This document shows, in pieces, positions 43,295 to 51,143 of a DNA stretch of 64,000 nt. Position 1 is the stretch's first letter; each line of letters starts with the position of its first letter. The notes under the pieces are model-generated. The model was not told where the DNA came from, did not search any database, and worked only from the letters and a program-made list of their open reading frames with translations. A program made the translations under genes and the position numbers. The stretch is from Peribacillus sp. ACCC06369 (GTDB lineage: Bacteria > Bacillota > Bacilli > Bacillales > DSM-1321): assembly GCF_030348945.1 (NCBI RefSeq), contig NZ_JAUCEN010000002.1, positions 4,526,001 to 4,590,000 on the forward strand, in the 5' to 3' direction.

Positions 43295-43789
43295 TTATTT
43301 ATCTACTCCTGCATCTATTTTCCAGCTATTTTGCAACTTCCGGATATAAATGATCTGACCAATGTGATATGCGTTATGAGTTGACACATTTCCGAGTATT
43401 GCCCACCATTTCACGTGTCCAGGATAACCATTAACTTCTCTCTCAACTTTTTCTTCAGATAATAACTCTTGCCAACGTAAAAGCACCTCTAATAGTTGTT
43501 TTTTTAAGTCAGCAAAAGTATGATTTTCAGGAATAATAAAGCTGTTATTATTATTTCCTATTGAAGGCACAGCATCAACGTGAGATTTTTGGTACCTAGT
43601 TTGCCATGTTTGATTCCAATATAGTAGATGCTGCACAATTTCAGCAATACTATTACTTTCTTCGTTTGGCTTCCAAAATGCATGTTCCTCAGACAATCTT
43701 TCTACTGAATCTGAAAATGGTAGGTACCAACTTGGGTCATTAGCATTTGCCAACAACTGATCCGATAAAACATCTTTTGCATGAACCAT
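43295..43789 (-). CDS. DinB family protein
   Basis: 164-aa four-helix bundle of the DinB/YfiT metalloenzyme superfamily, which includes bacillithiol S-transferases. Candidate metal ligands: histidine in IAEIVQHLLYWNQ and the pair in VSTHNAYHIGQIIYI. The ATG at 43789 fits AGGAG 8 nt upstream. In bacillithiol-producing Bacillaceae such enzymes detoxify electrophiles, in keeping with fosB elsewhere in the array; substrate not known. Confidence 0.88.
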   Translation of the reverse strand: MVHAKDVLSDQLLANANDPSWYLPFSDSVERLSEEHAFWKPNEESNSIAEIVQHLLYWNQTWQTRYQKSHVDAVPSIGNNNNSFIIPENHTFADLKKQLLEVLLRWQELLSEEKVEREVNGYPGHVKWWAILGNVSTHNAYHIGQIIYIRKLQNSWKIDAGVDK

Positions 43790-43890
43790 AACAAACACTC
43801 CTAATTTGTATATACTGTTTTTTCTAAATATTTAAACAATGTCATCTTAATTATATTCTACATAGTATTTTGATTGTCCTGTTCTTATTA

Positions 43891-43970
43891 AGCTAACCTG
43901 CCCCGTTAGCTCCATAAGAAAAAGAGCTGCCAAAGCAACTCCCTTAATGAAGTAAAGCACCTGTTTGTTT
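43891..43970 (-). repeat. PHP site
   Basis: Left box AGCTAACCTGCCCCGTTAGCT, hairpin GAGCTGCC..GCAACTC, right box AAAGCACCTGTTTGTT. Confidence 0.92.
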
Positions 43971-44022
43971 AAGTGATTTCATTCACAAAATTTCAGTGAA
44001 AAATTGAAATTCTAATATATTA

Positions 44023-44229
44023 CTACTTCAAAACAAATGCGATAATCCCTATAATAATACACAGAATTCCACTCAAAAATTGCCCTAATCCTGAAGCTTC
44101 TCCCATTAGCAGTAAATTGAATATGTTTTTACTTTTTCGGTTTTTCCCAAATAAGCCATCATCTGTTTTCATACGATAAATACCCCAAACTATTAAAACA
44201 GCCCCAAAAATAAATAATACATTAAGCAT
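44023..44229 (-). CDS. Small membrane protein
   Basis: 68 aa with two membrane segments (LNVLFIFGAVLIVWGIY and FLSGILCIIIGIIAFVL) and a basic loop DDGLFGKNRKSKNIFN. CGGAGGAAG before the ATG. It lies 48 bp behind the XRE regulator gene with no PHP site between, so it is probably the third gene of the XRE/DUF2178 unit. Confidence 0.7.
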   Translation of the reverse strand: MLNVLFIFGAVLIVWGIYRMKTDDGLFGKNRKSKNIFNLLLMGEASGLGQFLSGILCIIIGIIAFVLK

Positions 44230-44277
44230 TTATCTTCCTCCGTTGTTTGTTTAATATGTGCATCTTTGTGAAATGTG

Positions 44278-44481
44278 TTATTTGTCATCCTCATCAAAAA
44301 TAAAAGTTTCTTCAATTGATAAATTAAAAACTGAAGCTATTTTATACGCAAGTAGCACAGATGGATTATACTTTTGTTTTTCTAATGAGATGATAGTTCT
44401 AGAAGATACACTTACTTTATCAGCTAATTCTTGTTGGGTTATTCCATATTCTATTCGCAATTCTTTTACTCTATTTTTCAT
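44278..44481 (-). CDS. XRE family regulator (YgzD-like)
   Basis: 67-aa single-domain helix-turn-helix protein: KELRIEYGITQQELADKVSV, then SSRTIISLEKQKYNPSVLLA. Such short XRE regulators typically accompany a DUF2178 membrane protein, as here, and repress their own operon. A 28-bp perfect palindrome lies upstream of the operon at 44936-44963 as likely operator. Confidence 0.9.
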   Translation of the reverse strand: MKNRVKELRIEYGITQQELADKVSVSSRTIISLEKQKYNPSVLLAYKIASVFNLSIEETFIFDEDDK

Positions 44482-44493
44482 AAATCCTCCGAA

Positions 44494-44892
44494 TTAAAGG
44501 AAAAGATTGTAATAATTTCTAGACCCAATTTGGCTAATTATTAATGTGACTAAGACAACAAATAATACAGTATTTGTTGGGATAACGACATAATTAGTTA
44601 TAAACATAAGAATAAAAATTTCGCACATCAGAATTTGCAAGGAAAAGCGAGCAACTTTCCCATCAATTAAAGCATCTCTTTCGTCGTACTCCTTCGATAG
44701 TTCCTTTTCTAGTGATTTATTCTTACCGGATGTTATGTAAGAAATTGTTGAGTACAACAAAATTATCCCACCTAGGAATACTATGATATAGCCAAAATTA
44801 AATCTTTGTGATGTATCGAGGATTATTTGAATGATTCCCAATATTATTATCACCGTTGATACTAAAAAACGCTGTATGAATAGATTTTTCAA
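44494..44892 (-). CDS. DUF2178-like membrane protein
   Basis: 132 aa with four membrane segments in two hairpins (STVIIILGIIQIILDT, GYIIVFLGGIILLYSTISYI, SLQILMCEIFILMFITNYVV, TVLFVVLVTLIISQIG) separated by the charged loop ELSKEYDERDALIDGK, which is characteristic of DUF2178. TTG start after AGGAGAGG. Twelve bp separate it from the XRE gene, so they are translationally linked. Function unknown; possibly a sensor or inhibitor of the regulator. Confidence 0.87.
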   Translation of the reverse strand: MKNLFIQRFLVSTVIIILGIIQIILDTSQRFNFGYIIVFLGGIILLYSTISYITSGKNKSLEKELSKEYDERDALIDGKVARFSLQILMCEIFILMFITNYVVIPTNTVLFVVLVTLIISQIGSRNYYNLFL

Positions 44893-44935
44893 TCATACCT
44901 CTCCTAACCAACTTATTCACCCGGAGTGAAGTTTT

Positions 44936-44963
44936 CTTCACATGAAGTTAACTTCATGTGAAG
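44936..44963. promoter_or_regulatory. 28-bp perfect palindrome, probable XRE operator
   Basis: CTTCACATGAAGTT and its exact complement AACTTCATGTGAAG, centred on GTTAAC. A further half-site GTGAAG lies to the left and TTTCATG to the right. Position about 45 bp before the DUF2178 start is right for a repressor site. It could also form a hairpin in RNA. Confidence 0.7.
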
Positions 44964-45069
44964 TTGGTTTCATGTTAATCTGTTTCAAAACAAATGTCAA
45001 GGGTAAATACTGAAACTAGAAGTAGCTAAATATTTCATCATTTGAAAAATTTTAGTTTTAATAGTGTTC

Positions 45070-45096
45070 AACTAACCTGCCCCGATAGTTCCATAA
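45070..45096 (-). repeat. PHP site, left half, interrupted by intron 3
   Basis: Left box AACTAACCTGCCCCGATAGTT plus CCATAA; continues at 46985. Confidence 0.93.
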
Positions 45097-46984
45097 ATCG
45101 AGTAGGAGGAGGCGCCTAGCCTCCGACCTCTCACACCACCGTACATACCGTTCGGTATACGGCGGTTCAGTTTAAGTCTGACGTAGTTTTGTATATCGTT
45201 CATATAGATTTACTAACCCTTGGTGGTGCCAATAAACATTATTAAGGGTTTTGTCTAGAATAGGACTATGCGCTATGCGCCAATAACCCTTTCTGCTATT
45301 TCCCCATTCATACGCTTTTCCAAATGGGGCGCCTAATCCTTTGAGTTTCCTCACTCTCGTTCTTGGCAATTTCCATTGCTTCCATAGGCACATCCTGAGT
45401 CTTCTTCGAATCCATGAATCTAAATTCTTCAAAACGTTCGGAGTATCAATGAGGGCGAAATAACCCATCCAACCTCTAAGGTATTGCTTTAACTTATTTA
45501 TTCGGAGTTTCATGGGTTTCGGTAATTTTCTCGAGGTCATTTCCCTGATTCGTTTCTTTACTCTCTTCACCGTTTGTTTAGCCAGTAGAACCTTCGGGTT
45601 CTTCTTTGACTTCGTGAAACTAAAACCGAGAAACGTTCTGTTCCAAGGGCGATCATACTTCGACTTCTCGTAGTTGACCTTTAGCTTCAGTTTATTTTCA
45701 ATGAAGCTTGAGATATTTCCCATTGCACGTTTGGCGGCTTTTCGTGTCTTCACAAAGATAGTACTGTCATCCGCATACCTTACGAATCGAAGATTGCGTT
45801 TCTCTAGTTCTTTATCTAAATCGTCTAACATGATATTAGATAATAAAGGACTTAACGGACCTCCTTGCGGAGTTCCCTCCTCACTTTTATGAAAAAGTCC
45901 GCCTATCATAATGCCTGCTTGAAGGAATCTACGAATCAGTTTGAGAACTCGTTTATCTTCAATTTTCCGCTCTAACATTCCCATGAGCTTGTCATGATTC
46001 ACTTTATCGAAGAACTTCTCCAAGTCCATATCCACTACCCATGTATAACCTTCGGTTATATAGGACTTTGCCTTTCGAACCGCCTGGTGCCCTTGTTTGT
46101 TAGGGCGAAAACCATAGCTATTCTCCGAAAAGGTTGAGTCATATATCCTGGTTAATATTTGGGCAATGGCTTGTTGAATGAAACGGTCTAGAACGGTTGG
46201 AATACCCAATAGCCGAACTCCGCCGTTTGGTTTCGGGATTTCGATACGACGGACGGGCTGCGGTTGATAGGTACCCTGTAAAAGGGCAGTTTTCATGTTG
46301 TACCATTCAGTTGCGAGGTGCGGTCTCAGGTTTTGAACCGGCATTCCATCTACACCATGGCTTCCCTTATTTCTTTCTACACGCTTCAATGCCTGTATTA
46401 AGTTTTCCCTCTCTAGTATCTGTTCCATTAACATCGTTGATATCCTTTCTACGTGGATAAATGGTCTATTTGTGCCTTTATCTGCTCCACCCTTTTGAAG
46501 TTCCCCGTGTATTCACCACATCTTCCTTCAAATAAGTTCCGTTAGGAATTGTTTGCTTCTTCGCAGATAACGAACGCCTAGTATTCATCCTCCTTAATCT
46601 GTTCGGTCCTTCCTTATCTTCTCGAGTAGACAAGTACTATGACCTCTGCTGACTTCTGATGATTCAGCTGTCCATCACTGGACAGGTTACCAAGTGTACT
46701 TGGCTGTCATCAGACCTCCCCGGGTAAGAGTGCAATCTTTCCCTCCATCTATCTGCTTCATTTACTCTGTACCACCTTCGGCAGTAAGGACTTTGTTTTG
46801 TTTCGCAAACTCATCCAATGATACCTAGCCTTATATGAAGTTCGTGTTCCTCAGACCGAAGGTTTGCCGCTTGCTTCCTTCAGATTCCACGTCACCGTGG
46901 ACACCCTTGCATTAAGCTAACCACTACTACTGCCTTCATGGTTCGGGACTTTCACCCTATAGATTGCACCCATGCCGGGCGCAC
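45097..46984 (-). mobile_element. Group IIC intron, copy 3 (1888 bp)
   Basis: Same length, ends and insertion point as the other two. Its coding part follows copy 1, but the 5' non-coding part shares variants with copy 2, so the three are very recent relatives or have exchanged sequence. Confidence 0.93.
45172..46434 (-). CDS. ltrA: Group II intron reverse transcriptase/maturase
   Basis: 420 aa, identical to the protein of copy 1. Intact YADD and maturase domain; a candidate active source copy. The ATG at 46434 is followed by a second in-frame ATG two codons later; either could be used. Confidence 0.95.
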   Translation of the reverse strand: MLMEQILERENLIQALKRVERNKGSHGVDGMPVQNLRPHLATEWYNMKTALLQGTYQPQPVRRIEIPKPNGGVRLLGIPTVLDRFIQQAIAQILTRIYDSTFSENSYGFRPNKQGHQAVRKAKSYITEGYTWVVDMDLEKFFDKVNHDKLMGMLERKIEDKRVLKLIRRFLQAGIMIGGLFHKSEEGTPQGGPLSPLLSNIMLDDLDKELEKRNLRFVRYADDSTIFVKTRKAAKRAMGNISSFIENKLKLKVNYEKSKYDRPWNRTFLGFSFTKSKKNPKVLLAKQTVKRVKKRIREMTSRKLPKPMKLRINKLKQYLRGWMGYFALIDTPNVLKNLDSWIRRRLRMCLWKQWKLPRTRVRKLKGLGAPFGKAYEWGNSRKGYWRIAHSPILDKTLNNVYWHHQGLVNLYERYTKLRQT

Positions 46985-47037
46985 GAAAAAGCTGTCTTAA
47001 AGACAGCTCCGATCTTCAGCTAACGCACCCGTTAGCT
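46985..47037 (-). repeat. PHP site, right half, after intron 3
   Basis: GAAAA, hairpin AGCTGTC-TTAAA-GACAGCT (perfectly paired), right box AGCTAACGCACCCGTTAGCT. Confidence 0.93.
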
Positions 47038-47058
47038 GAATAAGATATTTCCTTTATA

Positions 47059-47403
47059 TTAATTCACTTTAAGGATGTTTAAATGCTTCGTTGTAGAAAT
47101 CAAATCTATTTTATGATTTCCTTTTGTGTAAAAAACGGAAGCCCCTTCTCTTTCTCCCTTTTTCCATCCATTCGCTTTAAGGACTAATTCATATCCAAAT
47201 GGTATGCCATTTTCTTCCGATGCTTTTGACCAATCATAACTTTTCCCTTGTTCATTTTCCTGGACTAGCTCAGCATTTTTAGGAACTGGGAAGTCAAATG
47301 CATCTTTTGATGGTTCGTATAGAGATAACGTTATGAAATAATAAATGACTCCACCTATCAAAAGCGTAGCTAAAGTAAGTGTCCAACCAACCATTTTCTT
47401 CAT
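47059..47403 (-). CDS. Membrane-anchored or secreted small protein
   Basis: 114 aa from the ATG at 47403 (GAAGGGTAAG upstream; the frame is open to 47454). A signal/anchor segment MVGWTLTLATLLIGGVIYYF is followed by an extracytoplasmic domain with SYDWSKASEENGIPFGYELV, LKANGWKKGEREGASVFYTK and KIDLISTTKHLNILKV. The layout resembles small Bacillus proteins that end in a short beta-hairpin. Family not recognised. Cassette gene. Confidence 0.7.
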   Translation of the reverse strand: MKKMVGWTLTLATLLIGGVIYYFITLSLYEPSKDAFDFPVPKNAELVQENEQGKSYDWSKASEENGIPFGYELVLKANGWKKGEREGASVFYTKGNHKIDLISTTKHLNILKVN

Positions 47404-47502
47404 TGTACTTACCCTTCCTTCATAGGTTGTTATTTGGATCGATACTCCAAACAACTATTTGTTTTCTACATATTCTATTCAAATTGTGGATTATCCTTGT
47501 TC

Positions 47503-47583
47503 AACTAACCTTCCCCTTTAGTTCCATAAAAAAAAAGAGCTGTCAAAGCAACTCCCTTTATTGAAGTAAAGCACCTGTTAGCT
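47503..47583 (-). repeat. PHP site
   Basis: Left box AACTAACCTTCCCCTTTAGTT, hairpin GAGCTGTC..GCAACTC, right box AAAGCACCTGTTAGCT. Confidence 0.9.
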
Positions 47584-47632
47584 AAGTACTGTTCTTCACA
47601 AACATCTAACTTCCCAGCGTCTCCAACTAAAA

Positions 47633-48883
47633 TTAAGCAGTTATTTTTCGCGGAAATTTTTTACTCATTTTACTTAACCAAATAAATAAAACCACAATGA
47701 TTAATATAACCGGGGCTAACTCTTTCGGGAAAAATAGCATTAGAGACATCCCTACTAGTAAAGGTGTCTTTAAAATAGCAATCGAAGCACTACTACCTAC
47801 AACAGCTACAATAAAGAGCATATCTAGTTGTGGAAAAAAAGTCGCGATAGCGTAGCCTTGTAAAATGGAAGCAAATATAACTGGTAAAATACTCCCACCA
47901 ATCCAACCTGACTTTAAACAAAACTCCATAAAAATCAGTTTTAAAACAGAACCCAAAATTAAAGTAGCAATCGAAAGTGTCGGTACTAAACTAGGTAAAT
48001 CTCGCATAGAAAGTTGGCTGGAAAAAAGTAGATTAGGAGCGATTAAAGACATCAAACCAATACCAATACCACCGATAACAGCACTTAAAATAATTTTATT
48101 GTTCAATTTAGAAAAGAATTTATTCATTGCTCTTTCCATTAGTTCATAAAGTTTACTAAACAAAATACCAAACAAAACAAAAGGAATAAAAAGAAACAAT
48201 TCATCCAATCCCCAACTAGTTTCCCCTAACTTTGTCACAAAAGGGGGTTGTTCTGATATTTTAATTAAAAACATAAAGGTCACCATACCGTTAACGATAA
48301 ATAACATATATAATAATTTCTTAAATAAAAGCAGTTTTTTCTCTTTAGGAGCCCGATCAGGATTATAGGGAATTAGGTAGTTATGAGGTAAAGCTAATTT
48401 TTTTAGTCTAATTAACCAAGATTCCTTTTTCCATTCGTTGTAGGAAAAATAAAAGTAACGCATTTTATCTCCCTGCCATACCGATAACGCAATAACAGAA
48501 CTTAATATGGCTGCTGCAGGACCTACACTTGCACCAAAGATTAAAATTAAAAAAGCAATTAAAAAATTGAGACATACATATGAATAGTCAATTCTTTGAG
48601 TTGTTTTTAATTCAACAATAGAATCAGAAGCTGTTTTAGGTAGATTCCCCCACTTATACCTGCTAACACCTACTAAAATACCACCAAAAATACATAAAAA
48701 TAATGTATAAATGGAGGGTACTTTTAATTTATTGGATATGTCAGTCCATAAAAAATCTGTCAAGCCATTAACTAAAATTAAAAAAACAGAAGAAATAAAA
48801 CCGATTATCCCACTTAGAATTAAGCCATAAACAAGTAATCTGATTATTTTAATATACTTCTCAGTCAAAATAAAATTCACCAC
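47633..48883 (-). CDS. ClC-type chloride channel/transporter
   Basis: 416-aa membrane protein of the ClC family with about ten hydrophobic helices. GASVGPAAAI corresponds to the G-(K/R)-E/S-G-P-x-x motif, where the gating glutamate is replaced by Ala, and KSGWIGGSILPVIFASIL to the second anion-binding loop G-x-F-x-P. The missing gating glutamate suggests channel-like rather than exchanger behaviour. GTGGTGA upstream favours a TTG start at 48868; the frame opens at 48883. Single cassette. Confidence 0.82.
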   Translation of the reverse strand: MVNFILTEKYIKIIRLLVYGLILSGIIGFISSVFLILVNGLTDFLWTDISNKLKVPSIYTLFLCIFGGILVGVSRYKWGNLPKTASDSIVELKTTQRIDYSYVCLNFLIAFLILIFGASVGPAAAILSSVIALSVWQGDKMRYFYFSYNEWKKESWLIRLKKLALPHNYLIPYNPDRAPKEKKLLLFKKLLYMLFIVNGMVTFMFLIKISEQPPFVTKLGETSWGLDELFLFIPFVLFGILFSKLYELMERAMNKFFSKLNNKIILSAVIGGIGIGLMSLIAPNLLFSSQLSMRDLPSLVPTLSIATLILGSVLKLIFMEFCLKSGWIGGSILPVIFASILQGYAIATFFPQLDMLFIVAVVGSSASIAILKTPLLVGMSLMLFFPKELAPVILIIVVLFIWLSKMSKKFPRKITA

Positions 48884-49130
48884 TTTTTATATATATTAAG
48901 ACTCTCTCTTGTTGCATTAAGTAACTATATTCATTTGAAATACTACTAATTTTAATTATGTCGAAATAATTATACTAGACTTTACAATAAAAGGGTTACT
49001 TTAATGTGTTCTCTTATCGGAGAGAACACATTAAATTTCAAGTGAAATAACACTTCAATTAGCAGCTTCATTGGAGTGCTATTTTTGTTTTATCTCATAA
49101 ACTTATCTATTAGAAGTAATTTTGTTATTC
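48884..49130. other. Intergenic with two hairpins
   Basis: Contains the perfect inverted repeat at 49000-49035 and a second terminator-like hairpin CACTTCAATTAGC..CATTGGAGTG at about 49050-49078 followed by TATTTTTG. No gene seen. Confidence 0.45.
49000..49035. repeat. Perfect inverted repeat
   Basis: TTTAATGTGTTCTCT, loop TATCGG, exact complement. Terminator or operator; no adjacent T-run. Confidence 0.7.
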
Positions 49131-49151
49131 AACTAACCTGCCCCGTTCGTA
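49131..49151 (-). repeat. Solo PHP left box
   Basis: AACTAACCTGCCCCGTTCGTA. Beyond it the array is interrupted by unrelated sequence up to the box at 54332. Confidence 0.8.
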
Positions 49152-49181
49152 TTATAAGGTCAGCCAGTTATTTCTGGTTGA

Positions 49182-49340
49182 ACAATTCTTATATCGATCT
49201 ATGATAACGGCAGCCGGGGTAGAACGTACCTGCCCGTGGGACATGATCTGAAAATTTTAGAGAAAGATATTGACATCCTATTAGCTGGTATCGTTTCATT
49301 AAGTAGCGTGTGCGTTAATGGATGTAAAATTCATACATAA
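49182..49340 (+). pseudogene. Unassigned open fragment
   Basis: A 53-codon open frame without start: TILISIYDNGSRGRTYLPVG, then DLKILEKDIDILLAGIVSLS, ending at 49340. Probably the end of a gene destroyed when the 49.4-54.2 kb operon was installed. Not recognised, weak evidence. Confidence 0.3.
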
Positions 49341-49367
49341 GTTGTTTAGAATTTCATCATAATCAGT

Positions 49368-49384
49368 TTTTTTTGCACCAGAAC
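49368..49384. repeat. Possible solo IS6-type terminal repeat
   Basis: TTTTTTGCACCAGAACC matches the right end of the IS6 element at 62.5 kb (TTTGCACCAGAACC). No transposase sequence lies next to it. A possible scar of an IS6-mediated rearrangement. Confidence 0.5.
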
Positions 49385-49473
49385 CCTTAATCTGATAGAC
49401 ACTGCAGTGATGAAAATAAGCTTGGTTTGGCGATAATTAATAAGAAAAAATCTATTATTAAGGGAGTACCTAC

Positions 49474-50970
49474 ATGGTTAAATTGTTAATTGCTGATCGC
49501 GATCAAAATGAACGAACAGGGATTGGCTGGCTAGTTTCTTCGTTTTCGATTCCATTTGATCACATTCTATTAGCAGGCTCAGTATCTGAGGTATTTCATC
49601 TAATAGAGGCCGAAGTACCAGATGTTGTTTGCATTGAACTCGATATGATTCCAAAGAATGCGTGGGACAGCTTTAAGGAGCTGACCAAACGGTACATACA
49701 AAAGGTCATCGTCATGACGGCTGAAGCCACATTTGAACGTGCGCTTCAAGGCATCGAGCTTCATGCCTATGATCTATGGGTAAAACCTCAGTCGCCTGAC
49801 CATATCAAACGAGTATTAACCCAGTGCTGCAAGGCCGTTTCAAAAACTGAGGAGAAACAAGAGCCATCGGCTCAAATTAAGGTTCCTTCCGTATCTTACA
49901 GTTCTCTATTCGTGCATCAAGAAACGTTAGGCGCCAATTTCCGATTAATGCTGATGCAGTTGGAAAATTCGAAGAAACAACCTATACTGCTATCTTTTTT
50001 ACAAGAATATCCATTTAAGAACCGACCGGTTGTATTGCCGCTAAGCGACATGATCGTTTCTGTTTTTTCATTCGATAACCAGCAGCCACAGCCACTCAAA
50101 CAATTAAAGCACATAGGCAATCGGATTCTAACCGAATGGGAAGAGCAGTTTTCGGAGCCCATGTCACTAGTTTTATATGATACTAATGACCCGTTTCTTT
50201 CGTTAAATGAAAAATATCTTCATGCGAAGCAAGCGCTAGAAATTCGTTTTTTCAAAGGATATCGGCAGCTTTCGGTCATTGAGGATAAGGTGAACTGGGT
50301 TATGATCGATCCGTTTTTAACCCCGTCTGAACAGCGCGAATGGATTGACATGCTGAACGAAGGTGACAGGGACAAAATTAAGCAGTGGATGTATAAAGAA
50401 TTTTTGAATAAGGCAGATCCCTATCCCGAGCCAGGTTTATTGCGAACCCGGTTAACAAGCTTATTAGCCCAAGTCCGACGCTTCATGAAGTCATTTTACC
50501 TTGACGAAGGGATGCTTGAGAGACGTTATCATCAAGTCTTTGAATCCATCCTATACAATCCGATTCTATATCGGATCGTACAGGAGTTATTGCTGTTCTT
50601 ATATGAAGTTCTTGATCGGGCAAATAACAATCAAGAAAACGCTCGTACAAATGTGATTGAGCAGGCCATCCGGTACATTGAGGAGAATTTTACTAACCCT
50701 AAGCTAAGGCTTGAGGACGTTGCGAACCATGTAAACAGAAGCGCAGCGTATTTTAGCTCGCTCTTAACAAAAAAACAAGGAAGCTCGTTCCGACAGCTAT
50801 TAACAAAGACACGGATAAACGAAGCGCAGCGTCTATTGATAGATACAAAACTCTCGATTCAAGATGTAGCAGATAAAACAGGATTTATAAATGCAAATTA
50901 CTTTAGCAAAATTTTTAAGGAAAAAACCGGTACAACCCCTCGTTCATTTAGAAATCGTAAAAAAGTATAG
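49474..50970 (+). CDS. AraC-type response regulator
   Basis: 498 aa. N-terminal receiver-like domain (about 1-118) with LLIADRDQNERTGI (acidic pocket) and the conserved lysine in LWVKPQSPD. The phosphoacceptor position reads VVCIELDMIP, where Glu55 replaces the usual Asp; Asp57 is nearby. A linker region follows, and the C-terminal 100 residues are a double helix-turn-helix AraC domain (LRLEDVANHVNRSAAYFSSL, LSIQDVADKTGFINANYFSK, FKEKTGTTPRSFR). No sensor kinase gene is adjacent. First gene of a + strand group with MFS and ammonia-lyase-like genes, which it probably activates. Confidence 0.9.
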   Translation: MVKLLIADRDQNERTGIGWLVSSFSIPFDHILLAGSVSEVFHLIEAEVPDVVCIELDMIPKNAWDSFKELTKRYIQKVIVMTAEATFERALQGIELHAYDLWVKPQSPDHIKRVLTQCCKAVSKTEEKQEPSAQIKVPSVSYSSLFVHQETLGANFRLMLMQLENSKKQPILLSFLQEYPFKNRPVVLPLSDMIVSVFSFDNQQPQPLKQLKHIGNRILTEWEEQFSEPMSLVLYDTNDPFLSLNEKYLHAKQALEIRFFKGYRQLSVIEDKVNWVMIDPFLTPSEQREWIDMLNEGDRDKIKQWMYKEFLNKADPYPEPGLLRTRLTSLLAQVRRFMKSFYLDEGMLERRYHQVFESILYNPILYRIVQELLLFLYEVLDRANNNQENARTNVIEQAIRYIEENFTNPKLRLEDVANHVNRSAAYFSSLLTKKQGSSFRQLLTKTRINEAQRLLIDTKLSIQDVADKTGFINANYFSKIFKEKTGTTPRSFRNRKKV

Positions 50971-51143
50971 AAATCTAAAATAATTATAGTTTTCAAATGT
51001 AAGCGTTTTACATTACACTTTAAATTCGAAAAAAATTAGAAAAATTCAAAAAATAGACGTCTGTTTTCAATCGCTTTCCTTCTCTAAACTAGAGAAGTAG
51101 GAAGTGTCCCAAAAATCAAATATTGAAAAGGGGAAAGACGCAT

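Noticed and set aside
51000..51016. Catabolite-responsive element before the MFS gene
   Set aside because: TGTAAGCGTTTTACA is one base too long for the 14-bp cre palindrome; could still be an operator but not supported.
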